Shown in pieces: positions 55,838-64,000 of a stretch of 64,000 bases of DNA (position 1 is the first letter of the stretch; every line of letters starts with the position of its first letter). Under the pieces are notes generated by a model. It searched no databases. It was given only the letters and a program-made list of their open reading frames with translations, and had not been told where the DNA came from. The DNA is from Macrosoma leucophasiata (lineage: Eukaryota; Arthropoda; Insecta; Lepidoptera; Hedylidae). The stretch covers positions 16,351,501 through 16,415,500 of the forward strand of contig JAWQUS010000008.1 in NCBI GenBank assembly GCA_036365455.1. The letters are read 5' to 3'. Both the position numbers and the translations under genes were made by a program.

Positions 55838-56035
55838 TGGTGGTAGAGCTCCAGTGACGGAGCTAGCGGGCGTAGGCACTACAGCATTACCTAATATACC
55901 TGCCACTAAATGGTAGTGTTCAGCACTATCGTGTTCCGGTCAGGTGGTTATGTACGGCCCTGTAATTTCCGGCACAGAGGCATAATACCTTAGGCCTCAG
56001 GAGTGGTAACGCATATGCATTTTGACCTTCGTCTT
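55838..56035 (+). mobile_element. SINE A, 3'-truncated, plus strand
   Basis: actggtggtagagctccagt to gcatatgcattttgaccttc, well preserved. After that the sequence switches to ctctctctctgg and LINE sequence. Confidence 0.8.
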
Positions 56036-56041
56036 CTCTCT

Positions 56042-56280
56042 CTCTGGTCGTTCTCTCATGGCTGAGGATCGTGATCATCCTGGCATCACTCTCGATCGGA
56101 CGAAATGTCTCCATCGGCTGCGATCTGCGGCCATTTGCACCGTGGTGTAAAAAACTGATGCTGGGTTGTCCTTGAGCTGGTCAGACCATCTGGTTGGAGA
56201 TCGGCCTCTTGCCTCAACATTGCCCACAACAATCAGCCTCTCCAAGCTATTTTCCCCGCCCTTCGTCTTAGTCGAGTAAA
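56042..56280 (-). mobile_element. LINE ORF2 C-terminal fragment, minus strand
   Basis: The minus-strand frame reads LERLIVVGNVEARGRSPTRW, then SDQLKDNPASVF and MAADRSRWRHFVRSRVM, ending at a stop followed by cctcagccatgagagaac. The RGRSPTRWSDQ and ADR-RWR patterns are standard for insect non-LTR C-termini. It joins directly to the truncated SINE at 56035. Confidence 0.75.
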
Positions 56281-56715
56281 AAAATGAAAGGCAGCATACC
56301 TAGCTACGCACATTCGGCGAAATAAATACACAAAGGTTAAGAAAATTGACATCAGGGCTTGCCTACTAAGGAAATACCTCGGCTTGGCGTGGAGATGACG
56401 TTGATGGATGGCAACTGGTCCATTATACATCGATTAGGTTTAACTAAACTTCCTCGGGCGCACCGATTTTTCCCTTTATCTCTGTTTTTATCATAAAATT
56501 AGGCGGGATCAGAATATAAAAGCGAAAAATGTATTCTCCCTCGGAAAATACCCAACATTGTTAAAGTTAAACAACGTACCGAATGTGATGTAGGTTTCAA
56601 TATTTTTTTTTCGATGTGTAGTGATTTTAGTGATGATCTTTAGTAGAAATACTGATAATTGTGTAATTAGTTAAGTATGATGATTACAATAGTTCTATAA
56701 CGATTTATTTTCATG
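56281..56715. other. No recognised feature
   Basis: Nothing recognised. The 65-codon minus-strand frame here is not convincing. Confidence 0.45.
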
Positions 56716-56985
56716 TAACGAAGATGTCAAACTAGCATGCAGTTCAAATTGATGTTAAGTGATGACTTCAGCCTTTAGACGTTCACACAAAAATCAGAGG
56801 GCATCATGCAGATTCCTTGCCACCCCTGAGACCTTAGTTATGCCTCTATGATCGTTATTACGGGGCCATACTTAACCATCTCGGTACTGGATAGTGCTGA
56901 ACACTAACATTTGGCGGCAAATAGATTAGGTAATACAGTAGTGCTTACGCCCTTGCATATGTCCCTACACTGAGAATTTCTGTAT
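56716..56985 (-). mobile_element. SINE A, diverged, minus strand
   Basis: gtaacgaagatgtcaaacta, gcatgcagttcaaattgatg, accccctgag-like block, gatagtgctgaacactaaca and tttggcggcaaatagattag keep the SINE A order. The head is degenerate. Confidence 0.75.
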
Positions 56986-56997
56986 CAAGTAGCCAAA

Positions 56998-57047
56998 TTC
57001 ATTATTAGAATTGACGTAAATGGCAACGTAATGTATCGTACAATTAA
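56998..57047 (+). repeat. 50-bp near-identical dispersed repeat, copy 1
   Basis: ttcattattagaattgacgt...catgtatcgtacaattaa-type sequence recurs at 61165-61214 with a single mismatch (g to t). Confidence 0.9.
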
Positions 57048-57472
57048 CAGTGTAAAAAACGTGTCTATTATTTATGCACTTGTACTGTTCTACATGTATA
57101 TACATGTACTAGACATACTTACAAATAGTAATCTAACTAAATTTCGTTGAAAGTTTTCATAAAGAACTTTTGTTGACACACATTTAACAACTTTTTACCA
57201 TTTTGCCTATCTTTAAAACTACTGATTTTGAAACAAAAGCATTTTCCGAAAACTTAATATTCCTTTCAATCAATTAGTAGGTACATCATAAATATAGGTT
57301 GAATGAAAAAACTTTTTTTTTAGTTTCAATTCCAAGTAAGAGTAAAATGTACCTATATCTATCTACTAACACGTAAAATATACATCTAACTAACTATCAC
57401 GTAAAATTATCGTTCGTGAACCAACTTTAAAGGGAATCATATATTTTTTTATTTCTACTAAATTATATAAAC
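57048..57472. other. No recognised feature
   Basis: AT-rich, with a 16-bp palindrome acatgtatatacatgt near 57092-57107. Nothing else recognised. Confidence 0.45.
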
Positions 57473-57720
57473 TAGCTGGCCCGACGAACGTTTTTGTATC
57501 GCTTTAAGTAAAGATAAAAAAAATACACTACTGTATTAGCGAAAGTAACAAACAGCAATTCATTTTCATCATCATCATTTCAGCCAAAAGACGTCCACTG
57601 CTGAACAATGGCCTCCCCCAAAGAATGCCACAACGAACGGTCCTGGGCCGCCCTCATCCAGCGATTGCCCGCGACCTTAAAACAAACAGCAATTGATTTT
57701 TGAAAATTGCCTATCCTGTC
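57473..57720 (+). repeat. Repeat E interrupted by a LINE tail
   Basis: actagctggcccgacgaacg opens repeat E and aacaaacagcaattgatttt closes it. The insertion at 57561-57680 splits it. Confidence 0.6.
57561..57680 (-). mobile_element. Very short LINE insertion with 14-bp target duplication
   Basis: A minus-strand LINE 3' end of only 120 bp. The coding remnant includes WHSLGEAIVQQWTSFG and a stop, with an ATG-rich tail (catcatcatcat on the plus strand). It is flanked by aacaaacagcaatt at 57547-57560 and 57681-57694. This is a clear 5'-truncated retrotransposition event. Confidence 0.8.
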
Positions 57721-57749
57721 CAGTTACGGGGATACATCAATGACATTTA

Positions 57750-58561
57750 AGCCGGGGATACACATGCCCGTTACTTGCACAATAGCATACCAGCACCTCG
57801 CATGTGCCAGCTACAGTCATGTGTATTCACTAACTGGCATGCCTGTAACTGGAAGCTAGCTAGTTTCAAGTAGCTGGCACAAAATTTGATTTTCTTGTAT
57901 GGCAGTTGAAGATGGGGACGCGGGGGGCTGCTAGCCTGGTGCGTGTGAACAGACGCGACAGCTACGGGAATGCCAGTAGCGCTCTCGTTGTGGCCGTAGG
58001 CGAACGTTTTTTGTTTTGTTTTCGAAGGTCGAGTTTTTTGTTGTTGTCTTTTGTTGGTTTTTGTATTAAACATGGCACGATGGGGAGATGATAGAACTAT
58101 ACAGTTCACTATCAAATTTCTCTGGGAGCATTCTCAAATGATTTTTGTAACCATCATGATCTGCGATTGACGATGAAGAAATGCGTCAAGAAGCATTTCT
58201 TTAAGCAGACAACTACTTGCTCCAAAATCTTCCCTTCTACTAATCTAATCTCTTACCCAAACCCGTCTCCATTTTTTCTTTTTAATTCTTTCTCTGATTA
58301 ATTTAGCTACACATTCAATTGTTAATAACAACACGATTTTGTTTAATTCACTTCGATCCATGCTTGGCGCGTGTACAAAATTCTCTGACGAACTGTCCTG
58401 TGTATACGCGGTGGTAATACTGGCATGCCAGGGCACGGTATGCATGCCAGTACTTGTTACAGTTACTTGTAAATGTATCCGCAGTGAGCCAGTTACTCGT
58501 ACATGCCAGTAACTTTTATGCCAGCTACTTTTCCGATTTACGGGCATGTGTATCCCCGGCT
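57750..58561 (-). mobile_element. Internally deleted PIF/Harbinger element
   Basis: Perfect 22-bp TIRs (agccggggatacacatgccc...; inverted at 58540-58561) and TTA on both sides (57747-57749, 58562-58564), the Harbinger-type duplication. Sub-terminal regions are rich in tgccagctac and gccagttac words. The interior keeps a decayed transposase N-terminus on the minus strand. At 812 bp it is far shorter than an autonomous Harbinger. Confidence 0.85.
58050..58361 (-). pseudogene. Harbinger transposase (HARBI1/ALP1-like) N-terminal remnant
   Basis: A possible start is the ATG at 58361 (MDRSELNKIVLLL). The frame continues KKKWRRVWVRD and then meets a stop at the place of a conserved Trp. After it, ISRREDFGASSCLLKE matches the usual R-x-x-lGAS-xLLKEL pattern of HARBI1-like proteins. 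A further frame change gives GYKNHLRMLPEKFDSEL, the conserved 'NfLRM--e-Fd-L' segment. The DDE catalytic region is absent. Stops, a frameshift and the deletion make it non-functional. Placement rests on motif memory, not a search. Confidence 0.7.
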
Positions 58562-58867
58562 TTACTTAAAATTAAATGTGGTACGTCATATTGGCGGGCA
58601 TTGACATTTGAATTTCTAAAATTATTGATGATTTTATTTCACGACTTATCAAACCATACGAATTTTGCGAATACATGTTCTCGACCCAGAATAATATTTT
58701 TTTTACGATCTTTAATTGTAAACAGATTTCGATTGAATTTACCGTAGATCTGTGGCAGAAAATATGACATGTAATGCTATGATGTTAATTTATAAGCTCA
58801 TTGATGTAATGTCTGTGCTTAGGTTCATAATGATGTGAAAATTGAATATTGACGTTGTGCATTTTTA
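58562..58867. other. No recognised feature
   Basis: AT-rich flank after the Harbinger element. Confidence 0.5.
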
Positions 58868-59228
58868 ACCACTATTGCCACCAACACTACTACCACCATC
58901 GTCACCACCACCACTGTCACCGCTACCACCTCCACCACCGCCACCACCACAAACGACTCCAACGCCACCAACACCAACATAACCAAACACCTACGCCACC
59001 AATGCCACCAATGACACCTAAACCATCACCACCACCACCACAACCAATGCCTCCAAAACTACAAACAACACCACCAACATCAGCAACGCCACTAATGCCT
59101 CCGTTGCGACTAAAAACCACCACCACCAACGCCATCAACACCGCCACCAGAGTCACCAACAACACCCACGCCACCAAGGCCACCACCACCACCACTATCA
59201 ACACCACCAACACCACTAACGCCACAAA
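58868..59228 (+). repeat. Degenerate (cac/acc) trinucleotide-rich tract
   Basis: About 360 bp made almost wholly of CAC, ACC, CCA and interspersed AAC, GCC or ACT triplets; the other strand reads as Val/Gly-rich frames. A purine/pyrimidine strand bias persists throughout. Both strands give long open frames only because of this composition. Confidence 0.85.
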
Positions 59229-59399
59229 ATAAGGAGCAAAAATATACGAAAAATACACGTTTATTGTATGCCCCCTTGAACTCCTTAATATTTACATTTT
59301 CTTATTTTTTGTATTTCTTTTGTCGTTATAGCAGTAACAGAAATACATAATTTGTGATTTTTTTTAATTTTCTAGCTATCACTGTTTATAAGATACAGC
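59229..59399. other. No recognised feature
   Basis: AT-rich. Confidence 0.5.
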
Positions 59400-59490
59400 C
59401 TGGTGACAGACAGTCGGACGGCTAGACAGACAGCGGAGGATTAATAATAGGGTCCGTCTTTACCTTTTAGTTACGGGAACCCTAAAAAAT
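59400..59490 (+). repeat. Repeat F terminal fragment
   Basis: ggtgacagacagtcggacgg, ctagacagacagcggagg and tagttacgggaaccctaaaa match the far end of the lepidopteran 'accggtcaagtgcg' repeat. Confidence 0.6.
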
Positions 59491-59830
59491 AGAAGAAAGA
59501 TACAGAATAGTTTAAAAATATTCGATATGATTCTTTAAATAGACGTAACTTTTTTAATTTCTAAACCGATTGACATGAATCAAACACTAAATGCTATGTG
59601 AAACTTACCACAATATATTATTGAAAATCGCTAATCGAATAAGCCGATATAAGCGTGCACAAACACACAGACAAACAGACATTTTTTCGGGATAAAAGTA
59701 CCCAGTATTGTGCGCCAAAGGTTAAAGTATAATCATACCAAGTTTCATTGTAATCGGACCAGTAGTTTTTCTGTAATGCTTGAACAAACAGACAGACAGA
59801 CAAAAATTTTTCTAATCACATATTTCGGTT
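59491..59830 (+). repeat. Unclassified repeat with acagaca runs
   Basis: cacacagacaaacagacatt, ataccaagtttcattgtaat, ggaccagtagtttttctgta and cagacagacagacaaaaatt form a common lepidopteran repeat pattern, but no second full copy is present here. Confidence 0.4.
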
Positions 59831-60334
59831 CGGTATCGATCTAGTAACACCCTCTGGTATTTATTTTTTCAATATTTTTAATGTACAGAATTTACACTTC
59901 TACAGATTTATTATAAGTATGGATATAGATGAAACCAAGCAATCTGTCCCCAGTCTGTAATCTTCTCTTCTTCTTAAATAAAAAATGTGTCATGAAGGCA
60001 AACAAAGGAAATATTTTGGTAATTCAAGTTATATCAAAACCAAATTGTTATGTTTATAAACGTTACAAATGAACGTACATATGGGAGGTTACAGTTTAAG
60101 AACGAACTTGGACCATTATGTAAATAAATGTTTGTCGTTTGTGAAAGTCAACGCTGCCATAACGTTTTAAAGAGAGTAAGTAGACTTATATGTGTATATT
60201 AAATTCATGGGTAGGTTCACCCACTTGCTTTCACCAAAGATTCGTTAGTTAGATAAAAGAAAAATAACTATATTTTTTGAATTGAAAACATCTTTAGCGC
60301 CGTTGTAAACATTTTATGATGAGTAAATAATGTT
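59831..60334. other. No recognised feature
   Basis: AT-rich. Confidence 0.5.
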
Positions 60335-60362
60335 TGACTCACGTCATGACGTCATGACGTCA
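60335..60362 (+). promoter_or_regulatory. AP-1 site abutting two CRE octamers
   Basis: TGACTCA (60335-60341) is followed by cgtca and two back-to-back TGACGTCA palindromes (60347-60354 and 60355-60362). These are consensus AP-1 and CREB/ATF binding words. Regulatory function is inference, since no gene lies close by. Confidence 0.4.
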
Positions 60363-60462
60363 TTATTTAGTGGGGACCGGAGGGGATTAGCCATATGCAG
60401 GCATATTCGTCGCCAAGAGTTTAGCATTGTTATTGTATTTTGATTATAATTATGTTAGACTA

Positions 60463-60710
60463 GCTGACCTGGCAAACTTCGTATTGCTTCAGAATGAAAT
60501 AATGTGTCAAAGGTTTGATAGACACGGACTTTTTGTGTAAGAAAATAAAATTGTGGTTTTTACTGTTTCCCTTCAATTTTCATACCCTTTAAACCTTCCC
60601 TGGACTTCCAAAAATCGTTCAAAACCAAAATTAGCCAAATCGGTCAAGCCGTTCTCGAGTTTTAGCGAGACTAACGAACAGCAATTGATTTTGATATACC
60701 TATAAAGATG
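60463..60710 (+). repeat. Interspersed repeat E, complete copy
   Basis: ctagctgacctggcaaactt, cgtattgcttcagaatgaaa, tcaaaggtttgatagacacg, accttccctggacttccaaa and ccgttctcgagttttagcga, ending cgaacagcaattgattttga. Confidence 0.8.
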
Positions 60711-61164
60711 AAAATGATTTATAGCGTGATAATTTCTGACACAAAGGCTAAAGATCTTAACGAAGCCTCAGAAATAGGAACTCAAACAAAATAAGCAGTA
60801 CACATATTTCCACTGACCAAAAATTAGTCTAATGAACAATAATTAGAAATCTTCTTCGGAGTTTCGTTTCACGAAGAAAACGAAACATGATAATATTGTT
60901 CACTTGCTATTTTCGTTAAATTAATTCAAATCTCTGGAGGCACATTCCACGATGCCGTAACTTCGAAAACTTTGTACGGCTTTCAGTCGTATCGCGATAT
61001 ATATGTATAAGTATTATCTTACGGAGCACAATTTCATATAATCTGAAAAATTTATTTATTTTGCCGATATTTTTGATATGGATCACATAAAGGAACGTAT
61101 TTTGGTGACGGCCCATTATCGTTATTCTTAAAACAATTTGTCTGAGGATCTTCTGAATAAAGGA
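60711..61164. other. No recognised feature
   Basis: AT-rich. A short inverted word (tttcgtttcacgaagaaaacgaaa) lies near 60860. Confidence 0.45.
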
Positions 61165-61214
61165 TTCATTATTAGAATTGACTTAAATGGCAACGTAATG
61201 TATCGTACAATTAA
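61165..61214 (+). repeat. 50-bp near-identical dispersed repeat, copy 2
   Basis: Same as 56998-57047 except one base. Confidence 0.9.
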
Positions 61215-61802
61215 TTAATTATAATGAAATACCTGCGCAATTATCTGAACAAGTGTATTTTCTTTGAAATATATTTCAAGCGTCTGACTTGAATTAAGGT
61301 TTGTAAAGTATCCATACCTTTTCAACATGAAAGTAAGCTGAACAAACCGATTAAGAAAATACTCTTATTTTTTTGTTACTTCTGTTATTCTTCTATTTTT
61401 TTTTTATTTAATTTTTTTGTGGTAGGTTTTTGAGGTCATCGTCGATGTCGATCAGCAACTCATACGTAAGGCCAATACATTGCTGAATATGTTTTGTCAA
61501 CATGTTGCAATGTTATCTCATAACTCCTCACGGTCAAGAAGTCCTGTGGCTTCCAATGTGAGCTCAGTAGCATGAAGTGATGATATTCAGATACAAATCT
61601 AATATACAACGTGTGACATGAATAACTCACATCCTCGAACACCCCAATTAGAAAATCGACTTAAAATCACTTTACATGAACTGAAATTACAGGTAAATGT
61701 GTTAAATATTCTTTATTTAAGAAATAAGTCTTCAATTTGTACGCACAGTATGCACATCCTACGCACGCATAGCTACCACACCTACACACAAAACACACAC
61801 CT
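61215..61802. other. No recognised gene
   Basis: The frame from 61618 (MNNSHPRTPQLENRLKI) ends at a possible donor, caggtaaatg (about 61690), but has an in-frame stop just upstream and no recognised motif. Confidence 0.4.
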
Positions 61803-62085
61803 TTTTTTTATGTTATGGAAGTGGAAAACAAGCATGCAGTTCACATTGAAGTTAAGTGATGACTACAGCCTATAGACACTTGACACAAAGACCATGGTCA
61901 AAATGCAGATACGTTATCACTCCTGAGGACTAAGGTGTTATGCCTCTGTGACGGAAATTACAGGGCCGTACATTACCACTAGACCGGAACACGATAGTGC
62001 TGAACACTACCATTTACCGGTAAGTATATAAGGTAATGCGATGGTGCCTACGCCCGCGAGCTCCGTCACTGGAGCTCGACCACCA
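61803..62085 (-). mobile_element. SINE A, near full-length, minus strand
   Basis: tttttttatgttatggaagt starts the tail; the body follows with few changes and ends ccgtcactggagctcgacca. Low divergence suggests a fairly young copy. Confidence 0.85.
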
Positions 62086-64000
62086 CATACACACCTGTCA
62101 CCCTGTCACAATGTGATGTAACGTAACCTGCGCAACTCCGCTATTCAACACGCGCCAATGGTATACACTAATATATATCATTAGATATTTACTAATAAAT
62201 CTATTCAGTAAACAAATTATGATTATTTCTTTTGATTACACTTTTTAGGCTTTGGACTGTCGACTCTGAATAATGTTTCTTGGTAAAACCCATTTTCATA
62301 ATAAAATCGTAAGCTTATTTCATTTAATATTGAATACATGAATTAATTCAAAGATCAGAAGTATATTATACAAAAATACTAAACAAGGGCGGCATTTTTA
62401 AGATGTGAATCGTAATAATATTTTTACAGTAATTAAACAATGAAAGTTTGCGATAACTTATGGATTAATTTGCACTCATAGGTACGGCCAAAGATATTCT
62501 TTGGGTACTTTCTTTCAAAATGTCCACCTTATTCGATGCACTTGCTCGTTTGCGTAAATTGTTCTTTGTGTTTTAAGACTTCAGTGTCAAACTGTTTCAA
62601 ACGCGGCTACTATTCTGTCTTTTAAGTTCTCAACACATGTAGATAAACTGTGATCGATATCTTTTTTAATATCTACTTACCTCTTTACTACCTATACCTA
62701 TATCATTGACTGTACCTCAGGTATTGTATCTTTGTACCTGATTGATGGCAATAGATTCCCTCTTGCAAACATACTAAACTTGTAATGTGTATTAAACATT
62801 CCGCACTGTCAAATTAATATCACATGCTTTTGGAATGCTTTATTATTACTTACACAAAACATGAGTTTTTTTGTATAACTGGAATAGCAGTTGAATATTT
62901 AATTCGCAAAATAATTGTCAAGCATTCATCATCAGGCCATATTGACAAATACAGTGTCAGTCGTTGCTTGTTCGCCAAATCGCCTGTTTTGGAATTAGAA
63001 TCTCAAACACTTTGATCGTTCACGTTGACGTTGACAAAAGGGCTCGATATAACGATATGAATGTCATTTGAAAATCTGATCCAAAATTACGAATATTTGG
63101 ATTATTGAAAGATTATTGTGCAATCGAGCAGTTCGTTATATTGTGCATTTCGATATATTGTTATTTAAGTGACTAGTACGTATCGAATGGGTAGTCATGA
63201 ATACTTATTCAAAACACTAATAGAGATAATTTATATCAAGTCACACGACAAATTCCACATTGTAGGTATACGACTATGACTGCAGTACGTAGGTATATGA
63301 TTGCACAAAAAACTTTTATGAGCAGTCTGATTATGAAAATGTCACAATGATTACCTAAGTATTAAACGTATACCTATTAATTATAAATAATTTTGTTGTT
63401 CTGGTCTCGAAAACTCTAAATGGTAAGCATATTAATTAATTCTCATTCTCAAACGAACATTGTGCTTGATTTAAAACGAATAAATGAATGATTTGTTACG
63501 ATTTTTTAAGTATCTATTACCTACGAGTGAATGGTATATTTCTGTAGTTAGCACTTCATCAAGGAGAAATTGAAGAGAAATCACATCACGGCCCAAAATC
63601 AAAAGGGTCCTTTTACTCAATTAGTATTTCTTTATTGGCATTGGTACGATGATACTTTGAAAGCGGGACTTCACAGCGACACCAATAACAAAGTAAGGTT
63701 GATCGAAGGTCTCTGTTCACCGTGGTTGTTGATTTTAAATTAGGTTCAGTCAGCGTTCAAAGGTTTTTCACTGATAACAATATCTGTAATCTGTAATATT
63801 CGTTGTTAACATTGAAAAACATTAAAAATTGATCACCTCTTGCAGGCAGCCTCTCTACATCATTCCTAACAACATTTTTTCTACGACATTTAAAAAATCT
63901 AGAAAAAAACACACAAACAAAAATATAACTACGTTAAGAAAAACCGACTTCAAAACTGAAAAGTAAAAAATAATAAAGATTTAATTGTAATTATATACTA
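62086..64000. other. No recognised feature
   Basis: AT-rich to the window end. Nothing with a coding or repeat signature was recognised. Confidence 0.45.

Noticed and set aside
58849..59258. 127-codon and 111-codon frames on opposite strands (His/Thr-rich and Val/Gly-rich)
   Set aside because: Both arise from the CAC/ACC simple repeat rather than a gene.
61618..61693. Possible exon ending at caggtaaatg
   Set aside because: An in-frame stop lies just upstream of the ATG, the peptide is short and nothing supports conservation.

Overview
This window is nuclear DNA from a moth or butterfly (Lepidoptera). It is AT-rich and intron- or intergene-like, and it is packed with interspersed repeats of types common in lepidopteran genomes: about 15 copies or pieces of one poly-A-tailed SINE, two tRNA-headed SINE families, LINE 3' ends with ATG-rich tails, short TIR elements, and the 'accggtcaagtgcg' and 'cccgcgacttcgtccgcg' repeats. 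I see no prokaryotic gene structure, CRISPR array or operon. Family names are given from memory of the sequences; no search was run.

Layout. 0-5 kb: a diverged direct repeat, a SINE piece, a TIR element, and then a single-exon gene of the transposon-associated 'CGGQNKN' family (3208-4937) broken by one frameshift. 5-20 kb: repeats only, including a GC-rich MITE, a Harbinger-like MITE and a SINE split by a later 790-bp insertion. 21 kb: the only convincing host coding exon, 35 codons ending in a splice donor. 22-25 kb: a perfect 30-bp inverted repeat enclosing a tRNA-like gene, then a 1.9-kb element with about 240-bp inverted arms. 24.9-33.0 kb: a complete BEL/Pao LTR retrotransposon with apparently identical 1164-bp LTRs, an open 1905-residue gag-pol frame, a tRNA-Tyr primer site, a polypurine tract and a 5-bp target duplication. 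33-35 kb: SINEs. 35.6-38.7 kb: two LINE remnants arranged head to head. 38.7-64 kb: sparse repeats, a 50-bp tandem duplication, several hairpins and fold-backs, an internally deleted PIF/Harbinger element with a transposase remnant (57750-58561), a CAC-rich simple repeat, and one tight AP-1/CRE motif cluster.

How the parts relate. If the exon at 21 kb is real and its gene continues rightward, everything after 21487 may lie in one very long intron that has collected mobile elements. The BEL/Pao element is the youngest insertion. The SINEs and LINE pieces are diverged, nested and mostly old.
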